DNA from: Proteinivorax hydrogeniformans
GTDB taxonomy: Bacteria > Bacillota > Proteinivoracia > Proteinivoracales > Proteinivoracaceae
Length of the DNA stretch: 64,000 nt
Direction: 5' to 3'
Assembly: GCF_040515995.1 (NCBI RefSeq)
Contig: NZ_CP159485.1
Location: 1,178,001 to 1,242,000 of the forward strand
Within the stretch, counting starts at the first letter, position 1, and each line of letters starts with the position of its first letter. Position numbers and translations under genes: made by a program. Below are positions 26,244 through 34,188 of the stretch, one piece after another. The notes under the pieces are model-generated. The model was not told the DNA's origin. It searched no databases and saw nothing but the letters and a program-made list of their open reading frames with translations.

Positions 26244-27302
26244 ATGTACACTAGAAAAATAGAGTTTAAAATAACTTTTATTGCGATATCAGTGTTGATA
26301 GTGTTATTGCTCAATATAGTTTTAATATTTATTTCAGCAGGAGCTTTTTCTTTTGTGGGAGATAGAAGCTTTCAGGACGCTAAAGAACAAGCCTTAACAT
26401 TAGTAAAATATAATGAAAGTCTCGCTACTGATTGGGGTGTTAAAGACTCAGCAGATGTTAATAATGCACTTTCAAACCTATTGTATGATATTGAGCAAGC
26501 TAGTAGTGTAGACGATCTTTCCAGGATTGTTATGAATAACGGAAATGAAACTCAAAGGGTTATTAGAAGGAGAGCAGAGGCCAGACAAGCAGAGATTATT
26601 TTATCCATGATTAGTAGCGATAAAAATGTTAGGTCAGTTGTGGATAAGAGGCAGCTTAATGTATCTTATAACTCCGAGGGTGAAATAGATTTTGAGGATG
26701 GAGGTTTTTTAGCACAAGAAACAAAAGAGAGCATAACTGGTTATCTAGATGAAGTTCCGACATTATGGGATAGAACTATTGAGGTAGAAGTAGAAAATGG
26801 TTTGGCAAAGCTAATTACACCTCGGTCAGCTGATGAGCGCGAAAAGCAGCTAGAATCCGAACTTGACCAACTAAAGGCAGAGGTTGAATCGCTAAGAATA
26901 AGCTCAGGTCATGCAGAAATGTCGGGAGAAGGTATTTATATCAGACTTTATGACAACCCCGATGCATACGGCCCAAACATGAACGATTATATCATTCATG
27001 ACTATCATGTGCTGGAAATAGCTAACGAACTTTTTGCCTCGGGAGCTCAAGGAATTGCAATAGATGGTAGAAGGTTAACCTCAAATAGCTCTATAAGATG
27101 TGTAGGACCTTTGATTCATGTAGATCACCACCCAATTTCCGTTGACCCGATTGAAATTCACGCTGTGGGAGATCCAAAACTCTTAGAAAGTGGCTTGCTG
27201 CTCTATGTAAAGACTAGGCTCAAACCTAGAGGAATTGAATATGAAATAGAAGTGCCAGAAGATGGGGTAAATTTACCCGCTTATACAAGGAGGAATAATT
27301 AA
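26244..27302 (+). CDS. DUF881 family membrane-anchored protein
   Basis: A 352-residue protein with a single N-terminal membrane helix (about 13-36), a helical region, a short coiled coil (about 195-215, 'REKQLESELDQLKAEVESLR') and a C-terminal DUF881 domain ('GIYIRLYDN', 'DYHVLEIANELFASGAQGIAIDGRRLTSNSSIRCVGPLIHVDHHPI'). DUF881 proteins usually come in pairs beside spoIIE, minC-like or divIVA genes and are thought to lie in the cell envelope; the molecular role is not known. It sits between dgkA and cdd with 3-base gaps. Confidence 0.85.
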   Translation: MYTRKIEFKITFIAISVLIVLLLNIVLIFISAGAFSFVGDRSFQDAKEQALTLVKYNESLATDWGVKDSADVNNALSNLLYDIEQASSVDDLSRIVMNNGNETQRVIRRRAEARQAEIILSMISSDKNVRSVVDKRQLNVSYNSEGEIDFEDGGFLAQETKESITGYLDEVPTLWDRTIEVEVENGLAKLITPRSADEREKQLESELDQLKAEVESLRISSGHAEMSGEGIYIRLYDNPDAYGPNMNDYIIHDYHVLEIANELFASGAQGIAIDGRRLTSNSSIRCVGPLIHVDHHPISVDPIEIHAVGDPKLLESGLLLYVKTRLKPRGIEYEIEVPEDGVNLPAYTRRNN

Positions 27303-27304
27303 AA

Positions 27305-27727
27305 ATGGAAAAGAAAACAGTAGAAGATTTAATATCAAAAGCAAAAGAAGCTATGGATAATGCTTACGTTCCTTATTCAAAATACCCTGTAGGAGCAGCG
27401 CTGCTAACTGAGGATGGGAAGGTATATAGTGGCTGTAATATCGAAAACGCTTCTTACGGATTAACTAACTGTGCAGAAAGAACAGGGATTTTTAAAGCAG
27501 TATCAGAAGGATATAGAACTTTTGAAAGTATAGCTATCATATGTAAGGGAGAGCTAAAAGCCTCTCCGTGTGGTGCCTGTAGACAAGTTATAGCTGAATT
27601 TTTGACCCCTGACTCTCCTGTTATATTAGCTAATGAAAAGGGCGAGCACACCATTACTGACGTTAAAAGTTTACTGCCAGGTGCATTTACAACAAAGTCA
27701 TTGCTAGGTGATAATAATGAGTTTTAA
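27305..27727 (+). CDS. cdd: Cytidine deaminase
   Basis: A 140-residue tetrameric-type cytidine deaminase that converts cytidine and deoxycytidine to the uridine forms. Shows the zinc motifs 'CNIENASYGLTNCAERTGIFKAV' (C-A-E) and 'SPCGACRQVIAEF' (PCxxC). Overlaps era by 11 bases. cdd-era is a standard Firmicutes pair. Confidence 0.96.
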   Translation: MEKKTVEDLISKAKEAMDNAYVPYSKYPVGAALLTEDGKVYSGCNIENASYGLTNCAERTGIFKAVSEGYRTFESIAIICKGELKASPCGACRQVIAEFLTPDSPVILANEKGEHTITDVKSLLPGAFTTKSLLGDNNEF

Positions 27728-28607
27728 ATCAGGGTTTATTTCAATTGTCGGAAGAACTAATGTAGGAAAATCCACGCTACTTAATAATGTGCTAGATCAA
27801 AAGATAGCTATAACATCTAACAAAGCGCAAACAACTAGAACGAAAATTCAAGGGATCTTATCCTCTGACGACTATCAGATGGTTTTTATTGATACACCTG
27901 GGATACACAAACCGAAATCAAAGCTGGGCGAGACTATGGTAAAAGTAGCAAGAAGGTCAGTGGTTGATGTAGAGGCTATTTGCTTTATCACTGATATTTC
28001 ACAACCTATTAAATCTGGCGACCGATTTATTTTAGAGCAGCTAAAAACAGCTAAAGCACCGGTTATTTTAATCGCCAACAAGATTGACCTAACAGACCCA
28101 GATCAGGCAAAAGAGAGAATTGCGGAGTTTAAAGAGATGTTTAACTTCTCAGATATCCTAGCCATTTCAGCATTAGAAGGGGTAAATGTAGATAGTTTAC
28201 CTAAACTACTTCTAAAATATCTAGATGAGGGCCCCAAATTTTATCCAGATGACATGATTACAGATCAACCAGAAAGAGTTATTGTTCAAGAACTTTTAAG
28301 AGAAAAAATTCTAGAGCTAACACGTGATGAAATTCCGCATGGTGTAGCAATTGAAATAATTACTTTCAAAGAAAATGCTAAAGGAACAATTGAAATATCT
28401 GCAAACATTTATGTAGAACGTGAATCCCATAAAGGTATTGTGATAGGTAAGGGAGGAAAACTGCTGAAGGAAATAGGTAAAAGAGCCAGAATAGATGTAG
28501 AAAACTTTTTGCAAACAAAAGTTTTTTTAGAAGTGTGGGTTAAGGTAAAAAAAGGTTGGCGCGATAAACATGGCGCTATAAAGGATTTCGGACTGCTTGG
28601 AGAATAG
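27717..28607 (+). CDS. era: Ribosome assembly GTPase Era
   Basis: A 296-residue GTPase that binds the 3' end of 16S rRNA. N-terminal G domain with 'GRTNVGKSTLLN', 'DTPGIHKPK', 'NKID' and 'SALEG'; C-terminal KH domain with 'HKGIVIGKGGKLLKEIGKRARIDVE'. ATG 27717, inside the end of cdd, follows AGGTGA and gives the conserved MSFKSGFISIVGR start; a GTG nine bases upstream is less likely. Confidence 0.97.
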   Translation: MSFKSGFISIVGRTNVGKSTLLNNVLDQKIAITSNKAQTTRTKIQGILSSDDYQMVFIDTPGIHKPKSKLGETMVKVARRSVVDVEAICFITDISQPIKSGDRFILEQLKTAKAPVILIANKIDLTDPDQAKERIAEFKEMFNFSDILAISALEGVNVDSLPKLLLKYLDEGPKFYPDDMITDQPERVIVQELLREKILELTRDEIPHGVAIEIITFKENAKGTIEISANIYVERESHKGIVIGKGGKLLKEIGKRARIDVENFLQTKVFLEVWVKVKKGWRDKHGAIKDFGLLGE

Positions 28608-28651
28608 CATTGAAATTTTTAGGATATATTAATCATTGAGGGTGAGTTATT

Positions 28652-29386
28652 ATGCTAGTTAACACAAAAGCTTTAGTGCTAAAATCTATTCCTTTTAAAG
28701 AAAGTGATTTAATTGTCACCCTCTTTACGCAGAAATTTGGCAAAATAAACGTTTTAGTTAAGGGTGCCAAAAAGATGAAAAGTAAGCTAAGCTATAGTGT
28801 CCAAATGTTCACTTTTGGTGATTATCTCTTGTATAAAAAAAATAATAATCTACCTATTCTTAGACAGGGGGATGTCGATCTAACATTTAAAAATCATAGC
28901 TTTGACCTAGGCGTATTATCAGCGGCGTATTATATATGCGAATTTGTCAATTTTTTCATGTTAGAAAATGAACACAATCAGAAACTGTTTCGCCTAACCG
29001 AAAAGACGATGCGGATGTTAACTACTCATAAAGAAAAATCCAAAACTATTTTAGCCACCTTTAAGATAAAAGCGATGGCATTAATGGGTTATTCACCATA
29101 TCTAACAGGGTGTGTTTTATGTGGGGAAAAGAACGAAAATTATATCTTTAGCGTTCCTCAGGGTGGTCTTGTTTGTGAATCCTGTTTGCCCTATAAAAAT
29201 AAGTTTATCTCCAAGAGACATAGGCTTTTAATGCTATTTGTGTTAAGGACGACATTTGAAGAAATTCTAAACACTGAGGTAAAGGATAGTGAAGTTAAAT
29301 ATCTAAATAAAGTACTAAATAAATATATTCAATTTTACAGCGACGGACATATATTTAAAAGTGAACAGATATTCCAAAAACTTTGA
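28652..29386 (+). CDS. recO: DNA repair protein RecO
   Basis: A 244-residue protein with an N-terminal OB fold ('TKALVLKSIPFKESDLIVTLFTQKFGKINVLVKGAKK') and a four-Cys zinc motif ('CVLCGEKN...CESCLP'). RecO loads RecA in recombinational repair with RecF and RecR. The era-recO pair is usually followed by glyQ-glyS in Firmicutes; here a DUF4342 gene and degenerate glyQ/glyS-like genes follow. Confidence 0.95.
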   Translation: MLVNTKALVLKSIPFKESDLIVTLFTQKFGKINVLVKGAKKMKSKLSYSVQMFTFGDYLLYKKNNNLPILRQGDVDLTFKNHSFDLGVLSAAYYICEFVNFFMLENEHNQKLFRLTEKTMRMLTTHKEKSKTILATFKIKAMALMGYSPYLTGCVLCGEKNENYIFSVPQGGLVCESCLPYKNKFISKRHRLLMLFVLRTTFEEILNTEVKDSEVKYLNKVLNKYIQFYSDGHIFKSEQIFQKL

Positions 29387-29404
29387 GCTTAGGAGGACAA
29401 AGCA

Positions 29405-29779
29405 TTGGAAGAAATAAGAAAAATAGAATATATTATCGAGAAAACCAATGTCAGCTATGAACTAGCCCACAAGACCCTGCTTGCGTGTAATGGAGATCAG
29501 TTTAAAGCTGTAGAAAAGTTGAATGATTTAGATACAGACAGAGGCACATATACTGAAAGAATTCATGTAGAAGGTAATAATCTATTAGAAAAGATTAAAG
29601 ACCTTATACGCGAAGGAAATGTTACAAGAATTATCATAAAGTCAAAAGGGAAGGTAATGCTAGATATTCCCGTTACAGTTGGAGCTGTAGGTGTTGTGCT
29701 AGCTCCTTATGCAGCAGCTATAGGTGCAGTTGCTATGTTAGTTACAGATTGCACATTAGAAATTGAAAAAAAATACTAG
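29405..29779 (+). CDS. DUF4342 protein with UBA-like N-terminus
   Basis: A 124-residue protein with a UBA/TS-N-like helical N-terminus ('RKIEYIIEKTNVSYELAHKTLLACNGDQFKAVEKLN') and a conserved C-terminal half ('NLLEKIKDLIREGNVTRIIIKSKGKVMLDIPVTVGAVGVVLAPYAAAIGAVAMLVTDCTLEIEK'), which ends in a hydrophobic, probably membrane-associated segment. This matches the DUF4342 family, of unknown function. TTG start behind AGGAGG. Ends immediately before a terminator. Confidence 0.85.
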   Translation: MEEIRKIEYIIEKTNVSYELAHKTLLACNGDQFKAVEKLNDLDTDRGTYTERIHVEGNNLLEKIKDLIREGNVTRIIIKSKGKVMLDIPVTVGAVGVVLAPYAAAIGAVAMLVTDCTLEIEKKY

Positions 29780-29809
29780 GCCTCTCGTTTTTACGAGAGG
29801 TAATTTTTT
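29780..29809 (+). terminator. Intrinsic terminator after the DUF4342 gene
   Basis: A 7-bp GC-rich stem CCTCTCG/CGAGAGG (29781-29787 with 29794-29800) followed by TAATTTTTT. It separates era-recO-DUF4342 from the GlyRS-like genes. Confidence 0.8.
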
Positions 29810-29852
29810 AGAATCAATAACAAAAAAAGTTTAGCACAAGGAAGGGATAGGA

Positions 29853-30632
29853 TTGATAAATTTATCACATAATTTAGAGCAAGTTTTTCATAACCAAGGT
29901 TTTCAACGACAACCACAGTATAATGAAGAACGTTCAAGCTATCTGCTCCACCCGCAGCTTTTTTTTAACATACCGAACCAAAAAACGTACTCTCTTTATC
30001 ATTTCGACTCTCTAATAAACAAATGGGAGCTCAACCATGGACCCAAAAACCATGAGTTAATAACTAGGACATCTTTTACATCTATCACCTCATTTTCGAC
30101 TTTTGATTTCTCTCCTTGTCGTTTCTATAAACAGTGTTTGGAAGAAATAGGATTAAAGATAAAAGCATCTAATCTGCTGTTTAATCCAACCGATTTATCT
30201 CAGCCAGTAATAGGCGTTCATAGTCATGGTTGGGAAGTAGTTTTAAACGGTAGATATATAGGGGAAGTTGCTATAATAGATAAGCTAGGGGGGACATCAG
30301 TAAGTCCCGGTTTAGCCTTTTATTTTGATTTGTCATCTTTACACGTGCTATTAGGAGAAACACCATCACCTTCATATCAAACAGATAGAGAGCTAACCAT
30401 GTACCTTCACAAGCACTCTAGCAAAGATATGTTGTATGATCTGTTTGATATATATTTATCTGAAGCAAGCTATGCTTTGAAAAATAAGCTTAGATACACT
30501 GCATTCAACTTTTTAGTCAAAAGTATACTGGTTTATGAATTTTTGATAATAAGAGGAACAGTAAGTATAACTGAGAAAATAGGGTATAATAAGAAATTTA
30601 CAGAGCTTTTGCAAGCCTGTATACAAGAATAA
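29853..30632 (+). CDS. Degenerate glycyl-tRNA synthetase alpha-subunit-like protein (pseudo-enzyme)
   Basis: A 259-residue protein that still follows GlyQ from end to end: 'LSHNLEQVFHNQGF' at the start, 'CLEEIGLKI' near 100, 'HGWEVVLNGRYIGE' at about 124-137 (GlyQ has 'LGWEVWLNGMEV'), 'LGGTSVSPG' near 145, and the C-terminal helices ending 'GTVSITEKIGYNKKFTELLQAC' (GlyQ 'AISVTERQRYI'). The catalytic parts are gone: no 'RRPTDGRYGENPNR' of motif 2, no 'DNWE', no 'QFTYFQQ', and motif 3 reads FDLSSLHVL where GlyQ has YGLERLAMY, losing its Arg. It therefore cannot be an ordinary synthetase subunit. The frame is intact, with a TTG start behind AAGGAAGGG. It holds the normal glyQ place after recO. 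Confidence 0.85.
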   Translation: MINLSHNLEQVFHNQGFQRQPQYNEERSSYLLHPQLFFNIPNQKTYSLYHFDSLINKWELNHGPKNHELITRTSFTSITSFSTFDFSPCRFYKQCLEEIGLKIKASNLLFNPTDLSQPVIGVHSHGWEVVLNGRYIGEVAIIDKLGGTSVSPGLAFYFDLSSLHVLLGETPSPSYQTDRELTMYLHKHSSKDMLYDLFDIYLSEASYALKNKLRYTAFNFLVKSILVYEFLIIRGTVSITEKIGYNKKFTELLQACIQE

Positions 30633-30651
30633 CACTTTTTTGGAGGAAGCT

Positions 30652-32652
30652 ATGAGTGATTTTATATTTGAGCTAAGCTATGATCCAATTCCTTATGAAA
30701 GTAAAGATATAGTATATAAAAGTTTTAAAGAATCTATGGAAAAGTTGCTTAAGGAGCATCGAATAGAGTACGAAACCTGTGAAGTCTTATTGGATTCACA
30801 GCACTTAGTGCTGCTGATAAAAGGGATATCTTCAGCCCAATATCAAAAAAATGAAATCATTAGAGGGCCACAAAAAAGCCTTGCCACCACTCGCTGTGGC
30901 AAGAAAAATTCTTTGTATAAAAAATTTGTAAAACAAAAGCAAGGAAATGAAGGTGCAATTACTGTAAAAACAGAGAAGAATAAGCAGTACTTTTATGTGG
31001 AAAAGAAACTAAAATGTGAAAAAACCGAGAAAGTTATGCCTAAAATTTTTAAACTGCTTATCGAAAAAGTCATTGTAATCTGCAAATTTCCTATTATTAT
31101 CAACAATGTTTATGCGCTGTATGATGAAGTTAGAGTTGAGATTGGATACAATGAAGGGATAGAATCAAGTAGTACATTAGTTAATGAACCTATTAACAGC
31201 AGACAATATATTGAAAAGATAAAGGGTTTAATTGAAAACGATTCAAAAATGGATCGTTTTAACAAACATATGGCTAAGGCCATCGGTGAAGGCTTAACTC
31301 CATATAGCAATACTTGCTTAGAACGTAGTTTGTTTTTTGTTGACGAAATAAAGGTACATGTTGGTACCTTTAAAGAGCAATTTTTAGAGCTTCCAGCAGA
31401 AATTGTAGCTGAGTCTTTAAGAGCTAACCATAACGTGGTTCTCCTAAAAGAGGATGGGAAATTAACTAATACCTACGCAATCATTTTTGAGCAAGAGGGT
31501 GCATCAAAACAGTCAGCTTCAACGACCACCGATGAAGTAAATGCAAAGATAGAAAAAGCCTATAAACTTTTTAAAGAAGATATAGAAATCGACTTTGCCA
31601 AAAATACAGAAGATCTTAAAAACCTAGTATTTATAGAGGATTTAGGGACAATGTATGATAAAGTTCAACGAGTTAAACATATTTCACTTACAATTGTTGA
31701 TCTTTTAGAAATTGGGGAACCGATAGCCACCTATACTGCTAAAGGAGCAGAACTTTGTAAAAACGATCTATTATCAAAAATGGTGTCCGTTTATCCTAAT
31801 TTACATGGCACAATAGGAAAAAACTACTCTTTAATTTGGGGTGAAGAACAAGAGGTCTCACAAGGCATACAGGAGTATATATGTCCTCAAAAAAGAGGGG
31901 ATGACTTACCACAGACTATGGTAGGGTCAGTGCTTAGCATTGCTGATAAAATGGATACTATTGTAGGCTGCTTCAGTGCAGGGTACCCACCGGATGGTTC
32001 GGATCCTTTTAGAATTAAAAATAAAACTGACGCCGTCATAAAAATCATTTACCAATGCCATATGAATATATCACTCAAAAGGATGGTAAACCTCTCTATT
32101 GCTTTGTATGAGTCGTTCCATATTTTAAAACAAAAGGATAAACAGGCTCTTTTATTGCGGATAATGACCTACTTTAACCGTCGTTTTAAGCTGCTTTTGT
32201 CTAACAAAGGGTTTGACGATGGTGTGATAGAAAGTATTTTGTCCACAAAAAACACAAACCTTACTCTAAACTACAAAAAAGCAGACTATCTTCAGTCTAA
32301 GCTAAATAGCGAAGATATGGAGCTAGCCAAAAGACTTTATTCAAGAATTAACAACATACTTCTAAACAACAAGATTGAAAAAATAGAGCTGGAGTTTTTA
32401 AAAGACGAAGCAGAAAAAAAGCTTTATGAAAATTTGTCCTACTGCAAAACACAATATTATGATAATATAGAAAAAGGGGAACTAAATCAGGCCTTTAACC
32501 AGCTACTAGACTTACAACAAAGTATTGAAAAAATGTTTGACCAAACCTACATTTTAACGGAAGACACAGCTGTTAAACAAAATAGGTTAGCCCTTTTAGG
32601 AGCAGTTAAAGAGCTTTTTTTAGACTTTTGTGATTTTAGCAAACTAGGATAG
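30652..32652 (+). CDS. Diverged glycyl-tRNA synthetase beta-subunit-like protein
   Basis: A 666-residue protein similar along its length to GlyS (usually about 690): N-terminal domain with 'IIRGPQKSLA' (GlyS 'EVRGPP'), 'FLELPAEIVAESLRANHNVVLLKEDGKL' near 245-275 (GlyS 'LPAEVLITTMREHQRYFPVLD'), and the HD-like core 'EDLGTMYDKVQRVKHI' to 'MVGSVLSIADKMDTIVGCFSAGYPPDGSDPF' (about 330-455). The C-terminal helical domain (about 500-666) is weakly conserved. ATG 30652 behind GGAGGAAG is chosen over TTG 30640. It follows the degenerate glyQ-like gene by 19 bases. The tRNA-binding architecture looks kept while the catalytic partner has decayed, so a regulatory or tRNA-binding role is possible. Confidence 0.82.
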   Translation: MSDFIFELSYDPIPYESKDIVYKSFKESMEKLLKEHRIEYETCEVLLDSQHLVLLIKGISSAQYQKNEIIRGPQKSLATTRCGKKNSLYKKFVKQKQGNEGAITVKTEKNKQYFYVEKKLKCEKTEKVMPKIFKLLIEKVIVICKFPIIINNVYALYDEVRVEIGYNEGIESSSTLVNEPINSRQYIEKIKGLIENDSKMDRFNKHMAKAIGEGLTPYSNTCLERSLFFVDEIKVHVGTFKEQFLELPAEIVAESLRANHNVVLLKEDGKLTNTYAIIFEQEGASKQSASTTTDEVNAKIEKAYKLFKEDIEIDFAKNTEDLKNLVFIEDLGTMYDKVQRVKHISLTIVDLLEIGEPIATYTAKGAELCKNDLLSKMVSVYPNLHGTIGKNYSLIWGEEQEVSQGIQEYICPQKRGDDLPQTMVGSVLSIADKMDTIVGCFSAGYPPDGSDPFRIKNKTDAVIKIIYQCHMNISLKRMVNLSIALYESFHILKQKDKQALLLRIMTYFNRRFKLLLSNKGFDDGVIESILSTKNTNLTLNYKKADYLQSKLNSEDMELAKRLYSRINNILLNNKIEKIELEFLKDEAEKKLYENLSYCKTQYYDNIEKGELNQAFNQLLDLQQSIEKMFDQTYILTEDTAVKQNRLALLGAVKELFLDFCDFSKLG

Positions 32653-32671
32653 GCGAGAGGGGAGTTTTTAG

Positions 32672-32977
32672 ATGGATGAGGTAATAAGGTATGAGCTAGT
32701 AAATATAGCTATAGGTTTAGTTTTTTACTTTGGCTATTCAAAAAGAAAGTACAAGTGGATTATGCACCTAGGATCAGCTTTTATTGTTCCAGCCCTTTAT
32801 GAAATGGCGTTGTATGCATTTTTAAATAGGGGGTTTGAGGTTTCTAAACTAGCGATAGTAGGTGACGTACTTTTCTATGGCTTTATCGCCTTAACGGTGT
32901 TCACCTTTTTTAAAGAGTTTGGTAAGTATCGCGAAAAGTTATCAGAAAAAGAACAACAAAGAAAAAAGAAGCAATAA
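32672..32977 (+). CDS. Small membrane protein of the GlyRS-like operon, unknown function
   Basis: A 101-residue protein with about three membrane helices (about 6-20, 28-50, 60-80) and a Lys/Glu-rich cytoplasmic tail ending RKKKQ. The ATG follows GAGGGGAG, 19 bases after the glyS-like gene, so it is likely co-transcribed with the two GlyRS-like genes. I do not recognise the family. Confidence 0.7.
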   Translation: MDEVIRYELVNIAIGLVFYFGYSKRKYKWIMHLGSAFIVPALYEMALYAFLNRGFEVSKLAIVGDVLFYGFIALTVFTFFKEFGKYREKLSEKEQQRKKKQ

Positions 32978-33000
32978 ATTATTATTGTAATTTATTGCTT
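32969..33000 (+). terminator. Hairpin at the end of the GlyRS-like operon
   Basis: A 12-bp AT-rich inverted repeat AAGCAATAAATT/AATTTATTGCTT that begins in the last codons of the membrane protein gene. The T-run is short, so it is a weak terminator and overlaps the next promoter. Confidence 0.5.
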
Positions 33001-33012
33001 TAATGGTATAAT
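32985..33012 (+). promoter_or_regulatory. Promoter of the B12 operon
   Basis: TTGTAA, a 16-bp spacer and perfect TATAAT, just upstream of the cobalamin riboswitch. Confidence 0.6.
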
Positions 33013-33035
33013 CAAGGTGAAAAGAAAATAAAAAG

Positions 33036-33236
33036 CTTTAGGTGCCTTTGCTTTTACTAGTAAGGGATAATAGGGAATCAGGTGTAAATCCTGAGCGGAC
33101 CCGCCACTGTCAAGCCTTAATAAGCTGTTGAAAAGCCACTGTCTCTAGATGGGAAGGTCAACAGAAAACGAGGCTGAGCCAGGAGACCTGCCTAAATCGA
33201 AGTTTTCATGTCCCTTCGGGATCAGAGGGAGGTGGT
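33036..33236 (+). promoter_or_regulatory. Cobalamin (adenosylcobalamin-class) riboswitch
   Basis: Shows the conserved elements in order: 'TTAGGTGCC' at the 5' end, 'GGGAATCAGGTGTAAATCC' and 'GCGGACCCGCCACTGT' in the middle, and the B12 box 'AGCCAGGAGACCTGCC' at 33177-33192. It is followed by a terminator hairpin, so high cobalamin should stop transcription of btuFCD-cobO. The 3' limit is approximate. Confidence 0.95.
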
Positions 33237-33253
33237 TTTTGTTTTTAGGTTAT

Positions 33254-33284
33254 AAAAACTGCCTGTTTTGGGCAGTTTTTTTTT
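33254..33284 (+). terminator. Riboswitch-controlled terminator
   Basis: A 9-bp stem AAAACTGCC/GGCAGTTTT (33255-33263 with 33271-33279) and a run of nine T (33276-33284). It lies between the B12 box and btuF and is the probable expression platform. Confidence 0.88.
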
Positions 33285-33316
33285 GATTGCAAAATAAACT
33301 TAGGGGAGAGATTATT

Positions 33317-34171
33317 ATGAAAAAAGTTTTGTTTATTTGTGTTATAATGGTTTTAGTGACTACAGGATGTTTTGACTCACAGCAGGCAAAAGAACCTAGC
33401 GTTGTAATTGATGATGCCGGTCGAGAAATACAAGTTTCAGAGGTTGAGAGGATAGTATCATTAGCGCCTAGCAACACAGAAATTATAGCTGAGCTAGACC
33501 AACAAGACAAATTAGTAGGCATAACCGATTTCTGCAACTATCCAGAAGACGTTATGGAAATCCCATCAGTAGGGAATGCCTTTGAGGTAAACTATGAAAA
33601 AATACTTTCCTTAAACCCTGACTTAGTAGTCACTATGGGAGAGCAGGATGAAATTGTTCAAAGATTAGAAGAGATGGACATCCCAGTGATGGTGGTGCAT
33701 CCAACTACAATAAGTGAAGTTTTCGAAGGAATAGAAAAAGTTGCAAAAGTTCTCCAGGTAGAAGATAAAGGGGAGCAAGTAATATCTACTCTTCAAACAG
33801 AGAAACAAGAAATTTTAGCAGAGGTAAAACAGTCAGATAAAAGTGTGTTTGTGCTGCTAGATAGCACAGCTCTTTATACAGTTGGTTCAAAAACCTTCTA
33901 TGATGAAATTATTCAGCACGTCGGCGCAAAAAATGTCGGAGATAGCAGAGAAGGCTATTGGGAAATGTCTCAGGAAAAGCTTCTTGAAACTGACCCAGAT
34001 ATTATTCTTTACTCTTGGCCACCAGAAGATGATATAAAGAATTTGCCGGCATGGAGTGAGGTTACTGCTGTTAAAGAAGGAAATACCTATCAGATTGATG
34101 ACGATACAACTTCAAGGCCTGGGCCTAGGATAATACAAGGTCTAAGACAATTACATGAGATTATAAACTAA
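33317..34171 (+). CDS. btuF: Cobalamin ABC transporter substrate-binding lipoprotein
   Basis: A 284-residue lipoprotein: signal peptide with lipobox 'VTTGC' (Cys about 18), then a BtuF/FhuD-type binding fold ('RIVSLAPSNTEIIAELDQQDKLVGITDFCNYPEDV', 'ILSLNPDLVVTMGEQ', 'DPDIILYSWP', 'EGNTYQIDDD...RPGPRIIQGLRQLHEII'). The riboswitch makes cobalamin (or cobinamide) the likely ligand instead of an iron siderophore. ATG 33317 behind GGGGAGAG is preferred over a TTG at 33287. Confidence 0.9.
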   Translation: MKKVLFICVIMVLVTTGCFDSQQAKEPSVVIDDAGREIQVSEVERIVSLAPSNTEIIAELDQQDKLVGITDFCNYPEDVMEIPSVGNAFEVNYEKILSLNPDLVVTMGEQDEIVQRLEEMDIPVMVVHPTTISEVFEGIEKVAKVLQVEDKGEQVISTLQTEKQEILAEVKQSDKSVFVLLDSTALYTVGSKTFYDEIIQHVGAKNVGDSREGYWEMSQEKLLETDPDIILYSWPPEDDIKNLPAWSEVTAVKEGNTYQIDDDTTSRPGPRIIQGLRQLHEIIN

Positions 34172-34188
34172 AAGCTAGGGTGATTCTA

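Noticed and set aside
29805-29853. T-box or glycine riboswitch ahead of the glyQ-like gene
   Set aside because: Fewer than 50 bases separate the upstream terminator from the start codon; neither RNA would fit and no conserved box is present.
29853-32652. Interpretation of the GlyRS-like genes as ordinary pseudogenes
   Set aside because: Both frames are complete with good start signals and keep the fold-level motifs. Decay alone would be expected to leave frameshifts or stops over 2.8 kb.
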